This document shows, one piece after another, positions 51,336 to 60,209 of a DNA stretch of 64,000 nucleotides. Each line of letters opens with the position of its first letter. Within the stretch, counting starts at the first letter, position 1. The stretch is from the NCBI RefSeq assembly GCF_005281615.1, contig NZ_SZZM01000002.1:734267-798266 (forward strand). The letters are read 5' to 3'. The translations under genes were made by a program, and so were the position numbers. Source of the stretch: Rhodoligotrophos defluvii. GTDB lineage: Bacteria > Pseudomonadota > Alphaproteobacteria > Rhizobiales > Im1. The notes below the pieces were generated by a model. The model was not told the DNA's origin, did not search any database, and saw only the letters and a program-made list of their open reading frames with translations.

Positions 51336-52489
51336 GTGACGTGGCTGAGCTGTTACAGAGACTGGTAAGAATCGACACCAGGAATCCGCCCGGCAACGAG
51401 ATCGAGGCGGCCCGCATGCTCGGCGGCTGGCTGGGCGATCGCGGTATCGCGTGGTCGATCGACGAATTTGCGCCCGGCCGGGCCAACCTCTTTGCCGAGG
51501 TGCGCGCCACGAAGCCCGGGCGGTCGATCATGTTCAACACCCACACGGATGTCGTGCCGACCGGCAATGATTGGACTCACGATCCCTTTTCCGCCACCCT
51601 GATTGATGGCGTCATCTGGGGCCGCGGCGCCGCAGATTCCAAGGGCAGCCTCGCCGCGATGGCCATCGCGCTCGCGCGTTTTGCTGCTCGCCGTGATACG
51701 TTCTCAGGGGCCGTTCAGCTCACGGCGGTTGCCGACGAGGAGGCGCACAGCCGTGGCGCCAAGCGCTTCCTCGAACAAGTCCAGCAGCGGCCGGATGCCG
51801 TCATTGTCGGCGAGCCCACCGATCTGCGCCTGATGGCGGCACACAAGGGCAGCCTTCGGCCAGTGATCGAGATCATCGGCCGCGCGTCTCACGCGGCCCT
51901 GCCGCAACATGGCGTCAATGCCATCGAGGGCGCGAGTAAGCTGCTGTCCAGCCTGGATGGCTTGCGGGAGAAGGTTCAGGCAAAGGCCCACCCTCTCGTC
52001 GGCAGCCCGACGATCGTGCCGGTACTCATTCAGGGGGGCGAGGCGCCCAATATGGTGCCCAATCGCTGCCGCGTCACCTTTGACCGGCGTCTCGTGCCCG
52101 GCGAGACGGAAGACGCCGTCATCGCGCAGTTCAAGACCTGGCTCGAGGCCTTCGAGTCCAGCACGGAGGGTTACACCGCGCGTATCGTCGACCTTGCACC
52201 GAGTACCGGCGGACCATCCGAAACGCTGCCTGACCATCCCTTTGTGATCGCCTGTCAGGCTGGCCTCGCCGAGATCGGCCTCCCGACAGCGCTTTCCGGG
52301 CTCGTGGTGAACTGTGACATGAGTTCGTTCCGTGCTGCTGGCATTCCGGCGGTCGTATGCGGGCCCGGAAGCCCCGACGTCATGCATGCACGTGACGAGC
52401 ACATCACGGTTGCAGCGCTGGAGCGCGGCGTCGATGCCTATGAGTCGATGGCGCGGCAATGGCTCGCGGGCGTTGGAGGCGTCGCATGA
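51332..52489 (+). CDS. M20 family metallohydrolase (ArgE/DapE-type deacylase)
   Basis: 385 residues from ATG at 51332, in ATGA overlap with the preceding gene. The di-zinc M20 residues are visible: His in FNTHTDVVPTG, Asp in GRGAADSKGSL, Glu pair in AVADEEAHSRGA, Glu in IVGEPTDLR, and His in VMHARDEHI. The dimerisation domain lies between (KGSLRPVIEIIGRASHAA). Such enzymes remove acetyl or succinyl groups from amino acids. The gene is longer when an upstream frame from 51110 is used, but that overlaps the previous gene. Confidence 0.92.
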   Translation: MSDVAELLQRLVRIDTRNPPGNEIEAARMLGGWLGDRGIAWSIDEFAPGRANLFAEVRATKPGRSIMFNTHTDVVPTGNDWTHDPFSATLIDGVIWGRGAADSKGSLAAMAIALARFAARRDTFSGAVQLTAVADEEAHSRGAKRFLEQVQQRPDAVIVGEPTDLRLMAAHKGSLRPVIEIIGRASHAALPQHGVNAIEGASKLLSSLDGLREKVQAKAHPLVGSPTIVPVLIQGGEAPNMVPNRCRVTFDRRLVPGETEDAVIAQFKTWLEAFESSTEGYTARIVDLAPSTGGPSETLPDHPFVIACQAGLAEIGLPTALSGLVVNCDMSSFRAAGIPAVVCGPGSPDVMHARDEHITVAALERGVDAYESMARQWLAGVGGVA

Positions 52490-53313
52490 AGACGTTGGCC
52501 GTCGCACAGGCTCCAAGCTTCCCCGGACAAATCGACAGGAATGTCGAACAGGCGATTGCGCTGATCTCGACGGCGGCCGAAGCGGGCGCCGACATCGTCG
52601 TTCTTCCCGAGCTTTTCCTGTGTGGCTACGACCCGGCTGCCATCAAGGCCAACCCCGCAGCCCATGTGCTCAAGCCTGATGACGACCCTTGCAAGCGGCT
52701 CACGCGCGCATCGGCCGAGCGCCGGGTCGCGGTGATCGTCGGTGGTGCGATAGAGGTTGACGGTGGCGTTGCGAACGCAGCGCTCGTCATCGCTCCTGAC
52801 GGGGACATCATCCATGTCTATCGCAAGGCCCATCTCTGGGGCACGGAGGCGGAGGCCTTCGTTGCCGGAGGAGGTCCCGTCCTGGTCAACCTGGCCGGCA
52901 CGCGCATCGGCCTGTCGATCTGTTTCGATGCCGGCTTTCCCGAGCACATGCGTGCTCTCGCGCTTGCCGGCGCCGATGTCATCGCATGCCCCGCCGCCTT
53001 TGCGGTCGGCGAGGAGCGTCACCGCTACAACCTCTACTATCCGGTCCGCGCGCTCGAGAATACGCTCTATCTCGGTGTCTCGAACGCCGTCGGGCTGCAG
53101 GGCGGGTTGGAGATGTTCGGCGAGAGTGCGCTGTTCAGCCCTCGTGGACATGAAATCGCTCGCATCCAGGACAGCGTGGGTGTGGCCGTAACGGCCATAG
53201 ACAGCGCTGAGATTGCCAGGGCGCGCGCAGACCTTCCCTATCTCGCCAATCTGGCGAACAGCCCGAACCCCCTTCCCGCCCGGATCAATATTCCCGTCAT
53301 CGAGTGGAGCTGA
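52486..53313 (+). CDS. Carbon-nitrogen hydrolase (nitrilase superfamily amidase)
   Basis: 275 residues from ATG at 52486 (MKTLAVAQAPSFPGQIDRN). Full Glu-Lys-Cys triad: E42 in VLPELFLCGYD, K114 in VYRKAHLWG and C146 in LSICFDAGFPE. It probably hydrolyses an amide or carbamoyl bond; nitrilase and N-carbamoylase branches cannot be separated by eye. The ATG overlaps the M20 stop by four bases and the gene continues to 3 bp before the next ATG (53316). Confidence 0.92.
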   Translation: MKTLAVAQAPSFPGQIDRNVEQAIALISTAAEAGADIVVLPELFLCGYDPAAIKANPAAHVLKPDDDPCKRLTRASAERRVAVIVGGAIEVDGGVANAALVIAPDGDIIHVYRKAHLWGTEAEAFVAGGGPVLVNLAGTRIGLSICFDAGFPEHMRALALAGADVIACPAAFAVGEERHRYNLYYPVRALENTLYLGVSNAVGLQGGLEMFGESALFSPRGHEIARIQDSVGVAVTAIDSAEIARARADLPYLANLANSPNPLPARINIPVIEWS

Positions 53314-53315
53314 TT

Positions 53316-54452
53316 ATGGCACCTGTGTTTCCCCGAGAAGAATACGCCTGGCGGCAATCCCGGTTTCGCGAGGCGCTCGACAAGGCCGGCATCGACATGT
53401 GTCTGGTCACCGGGCCTGAAAGCGTCTGCTACCTCACGGGCCATGCCACCCCCGGCTATTACACCTACCAGGCGCTCGTCTTTCCGCGGAGGGCGGAACC
53501 GATCCTGATCATGCGGGAGTCCGAGGTCATCAATGCCGAGGAACTGACCTATTTGGATCGTGACCGGATCGAGGGCTATCCCGACAATATCGATCCGATC
53601 GAAGTCACGGCGAAGATCATGAAATCGGCCGGACCGCTCAACAAGGTCGGGTTTGATACCCGCTCATGGTTCCTCACACCGTTCCAGTATGAACGATTGC
53701 TCACAGCGCTCAATCCGGGCGAGACTGCGACGGTGGACAGTCTCCTCTCTGCTCTCCGCATCATCAAGAGCCCTCGCGAGATCGACGCGATCCGCGATGC
53801 GGCACGCATTGTCAATCTGGCTGCGAAGGCGGCGATCGCACAGATCCGTCCCGGCATACGCGAGCGTGACGTGGCGGCGACGATCTTCGATACGATGGTG
53901 CGCGAGGGTTCCGAGTTTCTGGGCATGGAGCCGTTCGTCGCCTCCGGTCCACGCAGCGGCAACATACACGCGACCTGGACCGATCGAGAGATCCGGGAGG
54001 GCGAGCCCGTGCTGTTCGAGCATGCCGCGGCGGTGAAGCGCTACCACGCGGTTCTGATGCACACGGTTGCCGTCGGCCGTTTACCGGACGACCTTCAGAA
54101 GGTCGCCGACACCTGTGCCAAGGCTCGTGACGCGACGATTGCCACCATGCGGCCCGGGGTGACGGCGGAGGACTGCCACAAGGCCTGCGTGAAAGCGATC
54201 GAAGACAATGGGCTGCTGGAATATTACCGCAAGCGCACGGGCTATTCGGTCGGCATCGCCTTTGCGCCCGACTGGGGCGAGGGCGGCATTCTCAGCCTTG
54301 GCTACGGTCAGACGACGAAACTGCAGCCTGGGATGGTCTTGCACGCGGTTCCTGCAATCCGCATCCCCGGCCGTGGCGGGGTCGGGCTGAGCGCGACGGT
54401 GCTGATCACCGAAAGCGGCGCGGAAATCCTGACGACTGCCGAGGGCGGGTAA
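53316..54452 (+). CDS. M24-fold hydrolase without metal ligands (creatinase/ectoine hydrolase-like)
   Basis: 378 residues from ATG at 53316, which has GGAG six bases upstream; a GTG at 53304 is a second choice. Pita-bread fold: creatinase N-domain (FREALDKAGIDMCLVTGPES) and C-domain (SGPRSGNIHATWTD, KRTGYSVGIAFAPDWGEGG). The five metal ligands of aminopeptidases are replaced: the Asp...Asp pair reads LFEHAAAVKRYHAV, and the Glu positions read HAVPAIR and GLSATV. This is the state of creatinase and of DoeA/EutD ectoine hydrolases, so C-N ring or amidine hydrolysis is likely, not peptide cleavage. Last gene of the operon. Confidence 0.85.
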   Translation: MAPVFPREEYAWRQSRFREALDKAGIDMCLVTGPESVCYLTGHATPGYYTYQALVFPRRAEPILIMRESEVINAEELTYLDRDRIEGYPDNIDPIEVTAKIMKSAGPLNKVGFDTRSWFLTPFQYERLLTALNPGETATVDSLLSALRIIKSPREIDAIRDAARIVNLAAKAAIAQIRPGIRERDVAATIFDTMVREGSEFLGMEPFVASGPRSGNIHATWTDREIREGEPVLFEHAAAVKRYHAVLMHTVAVGRLPDDLQKVADTCAKARDATIATMRPGVTAEDCHKACVKAIEDNGLLEYYRKRTGYSVGIAFAPDWGEGGILSLGYGQTTKLQPGMVLHAVPAIRIPGRGGVGLSATVLITESGAEILTTAEGG

Positions 54453-54479
54453 CGAACGCCAGTAAGTCAAGCGTTAGGA

Positions 54480-54556
54480 TGGTCGGAGTGGCGTGATTCG
54501 AACACGCGACCCCCTCGTCCCGAACGAGGTGCGCTACCAGGCTGCGCTACACTCCG
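54480..54556 (-). tRNA. tRNA-Pro (anticodon CGG)
   Basis: The minus strand folds as a cloverleaf of 77 nt including an encoded CCA (54480-54482). Acceptor CGGAGTG pairs CACTCCG. The anticodon stem CCTCG/CGAGG holds loop TTCGGGA, giving CGG for codon CCG. T-loop TTCGAAT is standard and the discriminator is A. The 3' end faces the catabolic operon that ends at 54452. Confidence 0.95.
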
Positions 54557-54673
54557 ACTGCGGGCTATATAGCGCCGCGTCCAGGCGTCCGCAACCCGTC
54601 TGTCACGTCCTGCTGAAATCGGTGTTCGGGCGATTGCGCTGATCGATCAGAATGATTATGGTCCGGCCCGTCT

Positions 54674-54747
54674 TGGGGCGTGGCCAAGCGGTAAGGCAAC
54701 GGGTTTTGGTCCCGTGATCCCAGGTTCGAATCCTGGCGCCCCAGCCA
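54674..54747 (+). tRNA. tRNA-Gln (anticodon TTG)
   Basis: 74 nt including encoded CCA. Acceptor TGGGGCG pairs CGCCCCA; anticodon stem ACGGG/CCCGT with loop TTTTGGT gives TTG, which reads CAA (and CAG by wobble). T-loop TTCGAAT. Not linked to the tRNA-Pro in one operon: opposite strand. Confidence 0.95.
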
Positions 54748-54767
54748 AGTTCTACCCGCGGACGTTG

Positions 54768-55325
54768 CTAAGCCGGCCGCCAGAGGGAGGTCAGCGGCCC
54801 GTCCGCGCCCAGCACGGGATCGGTGCTGGGCAGCGGCACCTGGGCGATGCGGGTCAGGATTTCCGGCCTGGCGGCATCGCAGCATATGTCCCAGTCCTGG
54901 CCGGGCGGATACGCGCCCACAACAAGGAAGTCCTCGCTTGCTTCAAGCCGGCAATGTCCAGTGCCCGCCGGAAGCACAGCGGCGTCGCCAGCATTGACCC
55001 TTACCTCACGCCCACCCGGGCCGCCGAGTACCAGTCGTGCCGTCCCGCGGGCGAAACCCAGCGCCTCATGGGCGGTGGAGTGATAGTGGTGAAAAGAATA
55101 GATGCCGCTCCGCCACTGCGGCGACCACCCGGTCCGGCGGAACAGGTCCTCTAAAGTTGCAGCCGGATCGGTGACATCAAGGCTCTTCACAGCACCGCGG
55201 TAGATCAGTACCGGCAGGCGCGGATTGTTCGGCATCCAGCCATTGGGCCCAAGCTGAAGGGTCTCTGGCCGTATTCCGATCGAATTATGATGGGTTTCAG
55301 ACGGGCTCGCAGTCGTCGAGTTCAT
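54768..55325 (-). CDS. Cupin-domain protein
   Basis: 185 residues. Cupin motif 1, [16 protein letters not shown], and motif 2, [15 protein letters not shown], supply the usual His/Glu metal ligands. [18 protein letters not shown] matches the YjlB-type single-cupin family. Metal-dependent activity is probable, but substrate is unknown. It is convergent with the tRNA-Gln gene, with 20 bp between. Confidence 0.88.
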   Translation of the reverse strand: MNSTTASPSETHHNSIGIRPETLQLGPNGWMPNNPRLPVLIYRGAVKSLDVTDPAATLEDLFRRTGWSPQWRSGIYSFHHYHSTAHEALGFARGTARLVLGGPGGREVRVNAGDAAVLPAGTGHCRLEASEDFLVVGAYPPGQDWDICCDAARPEILTRIAQVPLPSTDPVLGADGPLTSLWRPA

Positions 55326-55490
55326 GTCTCAGCCACGCGATCATCAGCAATGTCATGCCTGAGGATTCAATCGCGTGGCGCACAGCATCGTTCCCATCGC
55401 AAACCCCTCGTAGCGCTCGCGACGAAACACGGCTGGCCCGCCTGGAGGCAAGCCAGCCATTTTGCGAACGGCTAAACGCTGCTTAAACGC

Positions 55491-55940
55491 TCAGGACGAG
55501 CCCTTGAGCTGCGCGTTGCAATGGCTGTAATAGCCACCGCCCTTCTGAATCCACTTGAGCCCGTTAAGCGCGTTGGCGTCCTTGGCCGCGTAGTAGCTGT
55601 CGAGGCATGTGTGCATGCGGGCCTTGCCGGGCGATTCCGATGCGTATTTCGGCGAGATGCTCGTGGGGAAGCCGATACCCTGCGGCGCAGGCGCAGCAGG
55701 CGCCGGTGGCTCCTGGCTGTATTGCGCCTCGGTTGGCGCGGGAACGGTCTCATCCTCGGCCGCGCTGGCGCTGCACTGCTGCTTGCGGAAGTCATTCCAC
55801 TTCAGCCCGCCGAGCGTACCTGCGCTCTTGGCGGCCTGGTATTTCGCACTGCATTCCTTCATCGTGAGCGCATGGGCTGGCGCGGACGCCAGCGAAGCTG
55901 CCAAAGCAATACCCGCCAAAGCAGTGAGACGTGTCAGCAT
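55491..55940 (-). CDS. Secreted protein with two Cys-rich KYQAAK-type repeats
   Basis: 149 residues. Signal peptide MLTRLTALAGIALAASL ending near AHA-LTM. Two related units follow: KECSAKYQAAKSAGTLGGLKWNDF with a second Cys (KQQC), and HTCLDSYYAAKDANALNGLKW with GGYYSHC. They are joined by a Pro/Ala/Glu linker. Such small secreted proteins are common in Hyphomicrobiales and have no known function; the repeats probably form disulfide-closed helical hairpins. It is a single gene on the minus strand between the cupin gene and the PotBC-type permease gene. Confidence 0.8.
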   Translation of the reverse strand: MLTRLTALAGIALAASLASAPAHALTMKECSAKYQAAKSAGTLGGLKWNDFRKQQCSASAAEDETVPAPTEAQYSQEPPAPAAPAPQGIGFPTSISPKYASESPGKARMHTCLDSYYAAKDANALNGLKWIQKGGGYYSHCNAQLKGSS

Positions 55941-56128
55941 TTCGGTTCTCCCGTTGAAGCATCAGCCCTGAACCGGCTGTACCTGAACGGTAAGAAAACT
56001 TTGTCATGCTGAGCTTGCAATCGGAAGTATTCGTCACAGTAAATTGCCTATTCCGGCACTCTCGACAATTAACATTAAATTCTATGACGCGACATCACGA
56101 TGCTTAACCGATTGCTTTTGGCAAGCTT

Positions 56129-57934
56129 CTACGACCGACCGACTCCTCGGCGCCGTAGATATTCCGAGAGCAGGATCAAGGCAGTCATGAACACGAGAAT
56201 GCCCGTCGCGACAGCGGCGAGCGCCGGGCTGACGCGCAGCAGGGCATCGTCCCACATCTGCTTCGGGAGTGTGGTGACCTGGCCGCTGGTGACGAACAGC
56301 GCTATGGTCAGCTCGTCGAAGGAGACGATGAAGGCGAACATGAAGGCGGCGATCAGGCCGGCGCGGATGAGCGGCAGGGTGACGTGATAGAAGGCGCGCG
56401 CCTTGCTGGCGCCCAGAGTATAGGCGGCTTGGTCGAGACGCTGGTCGTAGTTCTTGAGCACCGCGATGACGGTGACCACCACATACGGCATGGCCAGCAC
56501 GGTGTGGCCGATGATCAGGCCCAGCGTCGTGCCCACCAAGCCAATCCGGGCAAAGACATAGAACAGGGCAACCGCGATAATGATGTGCGGCATGATAATG
56601 GGCGAGATCAGGAAGGCCAGCAACGCGGTGCCCCCGAGGCGAGCCTGACGTGCCAGATAGAAGGCGGCCGGCACCCCGATCAGCAGGCTTAAGGCCGCCG
56701 CGCTGGTCGCCACGACCAGCGACCGCCAGGCGGCGCCGATCCACAGCGGGTTCTCGAGAACGCTTTCGTACCATTCGAGGGAGAAGCCGACGGGCGGCCA
56801 GCTCAGGAAGCTCGCTTCAGTGAACGAGACCGGCACCACGAACAGTGCCGGCAACGCCAGGAACAGGATCACCGCCATGGCGACGGTCCAAAGCAGCGCT
56901 CGCCCCGTGCGCCGCGGGCGCCGGTCTGCGCGGGGCGGAGTCACGTAATCGATCGCGCGCGACACCGCATCGGTGACGGCTGCAAGGGCTACGATCACGC
57001 CGTGACCCAGGATGCCGCCTACTCGACCCAGCAAACCGGGCCGCGCGACGCTGGCTGTGCGCGCGCTCCCGCCAGAGAGGGTCGAAAGGCCAACCAGCCG
57101 GTCATAGAGATAGAAGATGACCAGGGCCACGACGAGCAGCAGCACCGCGATTGCCCCAGCAAAACCCCAGTTCAGCATTTCCTTGATCTGGAAGATGACG
57201 AGCTGAACGATCACGGTCTGCCGTTCGCTGCCGAGCAGTGCGGGCGTAATGAAGAAACCAAGCGCGGTGATGAACACCAGGAGCGCGCCGGCAGCAACCC
57301 CGGGCAGCGACAGCGGGAAATAGATACGCCAGAACGCAGCGCCCGGCCGCGCGCCGAGAGTGCCGGCCGCGCGGGTCAGGTTGCGGTCGATATTCTCCAT
57401 GACTGACAGCATGGTCAGTACACAGAGCGGCATCAGCGCGTGCACCATGCCGATCATCACGCCGGTGAAATTGTAGATGAAGCTCGGCGGATCGGTGATG
57501 CCAAGCAGGCTCAAGAGCTGGTTGAGGGCCCCGTTGCGGCCGAGCAGCACGATCCAGGCGAAGGTGCGCACGAGAAAGCTCGTCCAGAACGGCATGAGTA
57601 CGAAGATGACGAGCAGATTGCGCTGGTTGGGCTTGAGGGTGGCGAGCAGGTAAGCGACGGGATAACCCGCGACGACCGCGATCAGGGTGGTCCAAGCGGC
57701 AAGCTCGAAGGTGATGATGAGCACCCGGACGACGACGGTGGAGTCGAACAGGCGGACGTAATGCTCAGGCGTAAGTGCGCCGGTGCGGTCGACGATGCTG
57801 GTGGCGAGCAAGAGCAGCACGGGATAGACGAAGGCTGCACCGAGAAACAGCATGGCCGGCAGTAGCGGCCAAACCTTCAGCCAGCGGCGGGGCCTCGGGC
57901 TATGGGCCGTCTGAGGCAAGGCCATCTCAGCCAT
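56129..57934 (-). CDS. Fused ABC transporter permease (PotB-PotC type)
   Basis: 601 residues, twice the usual size: two permease domains joined, residues about 1-290 (PotB-like, with EAA-type loop LGARPGAAFWRIYFPLSLPG) and about 340-600 (PotC-like, LGASKARAFYHVTLPLIRAG). They are connected by a basic linker with PPRADRRPRRTGR. Around 12 membrane helices. The stop-to-start order on the minus strand is PotD, PotA, then this gene; its start overlaps the end of the ATPase gene by 8 bp. Probably imports an organic anion or polyamine. Confidence 0.9.
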   Translation of the reverse strand: MAEMALPQTAHSPRPRRWLKVWPLLPAMLFLGAAFVYPVLLLLATSIVDRTGALTPEHYVRLFDSTVVVRVLIITFELAAWTTLIAVVAGYPVAYLLATLKPNQRNLLVIFVLMPFWTSFLVRTFAWIVLLGRNGALNQLLSLLGITDPPSFIYNFTGVMIGMVHALMPLCVLTMLSVMENIDRNLTRAAGTLGARPGAAFWRIYFPLSLPGVAAGALLVFITALGFFITPALLGSERQTVIVQLVIFQIKEMLNWGFAGAIAVLLLVVALVIFYLYDRLVGLSTLSGGSARTASVARPGLLGRVGGILGHGVIVALAAVTDAVSRAIDYVTPPRADRRPRRTGRALLWTVAMAVILFLALPALFVVPVSFTEASFLSWPPVGFSLEWYESVLENPLWIGAAWRSLVVATSAAALSLLIGVPAAFYLARQARLGGTALLAFLISPIIMPHIIIAVALFYVFARIGLVGTTLGLIIGHTVLAMPYVVVTVIAVLKNYDQRLDQAAYTLGASKARAFYHVTLPLIRAGLIAAFMFAFIVSFDELTIALFVTSGQVTTLPKQMWDDALLRVSPALAAVATGILVFMTALILLSEYLRRRGVGRS

Positions 57935-59036
57935 CGCGCAGCACCACGCAGGCCTCGCGTTCCCAGCTCAACGTGACCTCGGCGCCCTGCACCGGTGCGG
58001 TCCCGTGACGCTCGGTGAGAACGTGGGCGACCACCGCCTCGTCTGTTGGACCGCGAAAAAACCACTTGCTGGTGCTGCCGCTGAGGATCACCTCCCGGAA
58101 CTGCGCGCGTAGGCTGTTTGTCGCAATATCGCCGTCCGCCATCCGCAGCGCTTCGGGCCGGATCATTAGCCTGATCCTGTCGCCGGGGGCGAGCCCTCCA
58201 TCCGAGATGATGCCTTCTGCCCTCCCGCCGCCGGCCAGCTCCACTTCGCCATAAGCGCCGTTGCGGCTGAGCAGCTGGCCGGGCAGCAGGTTCGATTCCC
58301 CCAGGAAATCCGCCGTGAACAGACTGCGCGGCCGGAAGTAGAGCTCGTCGGGTGTGCCGATCTGCTCGATGCGGCCGTCGCGCATGAGGCAGATGCGGTC
58401 GGACATGACCAGCGCCTCCTCCTGGTCATGGGTCACATAGAGAACGGACAGCCGGAGGTCGCGGTGCAACCGCTTTATCTCCAGCTGCAGCTGCTCGCGC
58501 AGCTTCTTGTCGAGCGCGCCGAGCGGCTCATCCATCAGCACGATCGAAGGCTCGTAGACGAGGGCACGCGCCAGGGCTACCCGCTGCTGCTGGCCACCCG
58601 AGAGCTCGCGGGGGTAGCGGCTGCCCAGCTCGGGCAGGCGGATCACCTCCAGCACCCGGTTGACCGCTTTGTCGATCTCGGCCCCGGGGCGGCGGCGCAT
58701 CCGCAGGGGAAACGCGATGTTCTCAAATACGGTGAGATGCGGGAACAGGGCATAGTTCTGGAAGACCATGCCGATATCGCGCATATGCGGGGGCAGATAT
58801 GTCGCCGGCTGCCCATCGATACGGATCTCGCCTTCATCCGGCTCGACCAGGCCGGCGATGGTCAGCAGCAGCGTCGTCTTGCCGGAGCCGGACGGACCGA
58901 GCAGGGTCAGAAACTCGCCCTCGCGCAGGTCGATGCTCGGCCCGGCAAGGGCGACAAAGTTGCCGAAGCGCTTGCGCAGATCCCTGGCGGCAAGCTTCAC
59001 CGCATGCGGCTGCTCACCTGTGGCTGTTGGGCTCAT
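57927..59036 (-). CDS. ABC transporter ATP-binding protein (PotA type)
   Basis: 369 residues from ATG at 59036 (GGAG seven bases upstream; a TTG at 59051 is weaker). Walker A GPSGSGKTTLL, signature LSGGQQQRVALARAL, Walker B IVLMDEPLGALD, and VTHDQEEALVM are complete. The C-terminal TOBE domain (about 250-369) is typical of spermidine/putrescine- or iron-type importers. It energises the fused permease. Confidence 0.95.
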   Translation of the reverse strand: MSPTATGEQPHAVKLAARDLRKRFGNFVALAGPSIDLREGEFLTLLGPSGSGKTTLLLTIAGLVEPDEGEIRIDGQPATYLPPHMRDIGMVFQNYALFPHLTVFENIAFPLRMRRRPGAEIDKAVNRVLEVIRLPELGSRYPRELSGGQQQRVALARALVYEPSIVLMDEPLGALDKKLREQLQLEIKRLHRDLRLSVLYVTHDQEEALVMSDRICLMRDGRIEQIGTPDELYFRPRSLFTADFLGESNLLPGQLLSRNGAYGEVELAGGGRAEGIISDGGLAPGDRIRLMIRPEALRMADGDIATNSLRAQFREVILSGSTSKWFFRGPTDEAVVAHVLTERHGTAPVQGAEVTLSWEREACVVLRDG

Positions 59037-59105
59037 GGCAGCTCTCCGCAAGGCAGCCGACGTGGCCGGGCCGGCCGTGGGTCATCACCGGCCCGCAATT
59101 GCGGA

Positions 59106-60173
59106 TCAAGACAACAGCCATTCGTTGAACTTCTGCTCAGCCTCGCCCTTGTGCTGGCCCCACCAGTCCTGGTTGGCCAGGATCAGCTTTTGTATATGCT
59201 CGGGCGCCGTCGGCAGATATTTCGCACGCTCCGGTGGGATGTAATCGTAAGCCTTGGGATTCGTGGGCCCATAGGCCAGGGTCTTGGTGTATTCCGCCTG
59301 GCGCTTGGGATCGGCGCAGAAGGCAATGAACGGCATGCCCAGTGCAGCTTTGGGATTGCCTTTCGGGATCGCCCAGCCCTCGATGGAGTAGAGCCCCTGG
59401 TTCCAGCCTATGCCGACGGGCTTGCCGGCATCGATCACCGTCTGCGCACGGCCGTTCCAGGTGGCGATCAGGTCAACCTCGCCGGATTCGAGCATCTGGC
59501 TGGTCTGGGCGCCCCCTGTCCACCACACGGCGATGTCGGGACGGATCTTGTCCAGCATCCGGAAAGCACGGTCATAATCGATGGGATAGAGCTCCTTCGG
59601 ATCGACCCCGTCGGCCAGAAGCGCGATCTCCAGGGTGTCGATCGGGCTGCGCCGCAGCGACCGGCGGCCGGGGAACCCCTTCACGTCCCAGAAGTCAGCC
59701 CAGGACTGCGGCACCTTGTTGCCGAAAGTCGCGCTGTTGTAGCTAAGCACGGTGGCGTAGACATCGACGCCCATCCAGTCGTCGCGCCGGGCTTCCGGCA
59801 TGATGTCCTTCATGTTCTGGTCGGACCAGTCGAGCTTCTCCAGCATGCCGAGGCTGCTCAGCATCACCTGGTCGCCAAGCGTGATGGTGACCACGTCCCA
59901 GCTGTAGTTCTTGGTTTCGACAATGGCGCGGACTTGGCTGGTCGGCTGGTGCTCGCGGGCGATGTTGACGATCTCGACGCCTGTCTGTTCCTGGTATGGG
60001 CGGTAGAACGCCGCGCCATAGCCCTCCTTGAACGGCCCCCCAGGGTCAGCCACCACTAGGCTTTCGGCGGCTCTTGCCGAACCCCAGCTCATGCCAATTG
60101 CGCTCAGCGCAGTCATCCCAGCCGCTCCGGCAAGGAGGTCGCGGCGCGTGGTCGAGAACAGAGACTTTGTCAT
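59106..60173 (-). CDS. ABC transporter substrate-binding protein (PotD-like, Tat signal)
   Basis: 355 residues from ATG at 60173 (MTKSLFSTTRRDLLAGAAG). A twin-arginine signal (TTRRDLLAGA) ends near SARA-AES, so it is exported folded. The SBP_bac_8 fold is visible in VVADPGGPFKEGYGAAFY, SYNSATFGNKVPQSWADFWD and VGIGWNQGLYSIEGWAIPKG. It resembles the branch of PotD-like proteins found next to enoyl-CoA hydratase and CoA-ligase genes, so the ligand may be a carboxylate. A GTG upstream is less likely. The operon continues without a large gap. Confidence 0.9.
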   Translation of the reverse strand: MTKSLFSTTRRDLLAGAAGMTALSAIGMSWGSARAAESLVVADPGGPFKEGYGAAFYRPYQEQTGVEIVNIAREHQPTSQVRAIVETKNYSWDVVTITLGDQVMLSSLGMLEKLDWSDQNMKDIMPEARRDDWMGVDVYATVLSYNSATFGNKVPQSWADFWDVKGFPGRRSLRRSPIDTLEIALLADGVDPKELYPIDYDRAFRMLDKIRPDIAVWWTGGAQTSQMLESGEVDLIATWNGRAQTVIDAGKPVGIGWNQGLYSIEGWAIPKGNPKAALGMPFIAFCADPKRQAEYTKTLAYGPTNPKAYDYIPPERAKYLPTAPEHIQKLILANQDWWGQHKGEAEQKFNEWLLS

Positions 60174-60209
60174 ATGTCCCACCCCTTTCCTGATAACGAA
60201 TGCTCCCAT

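Noticed and set aside
53316-54452. Xaa-Pro aminopeptidase call
   Set aside because: The metal-ligand positions of M24 peptidases are not conserved; creatinase/ectoine-hydrolase-like chemistry fits better.
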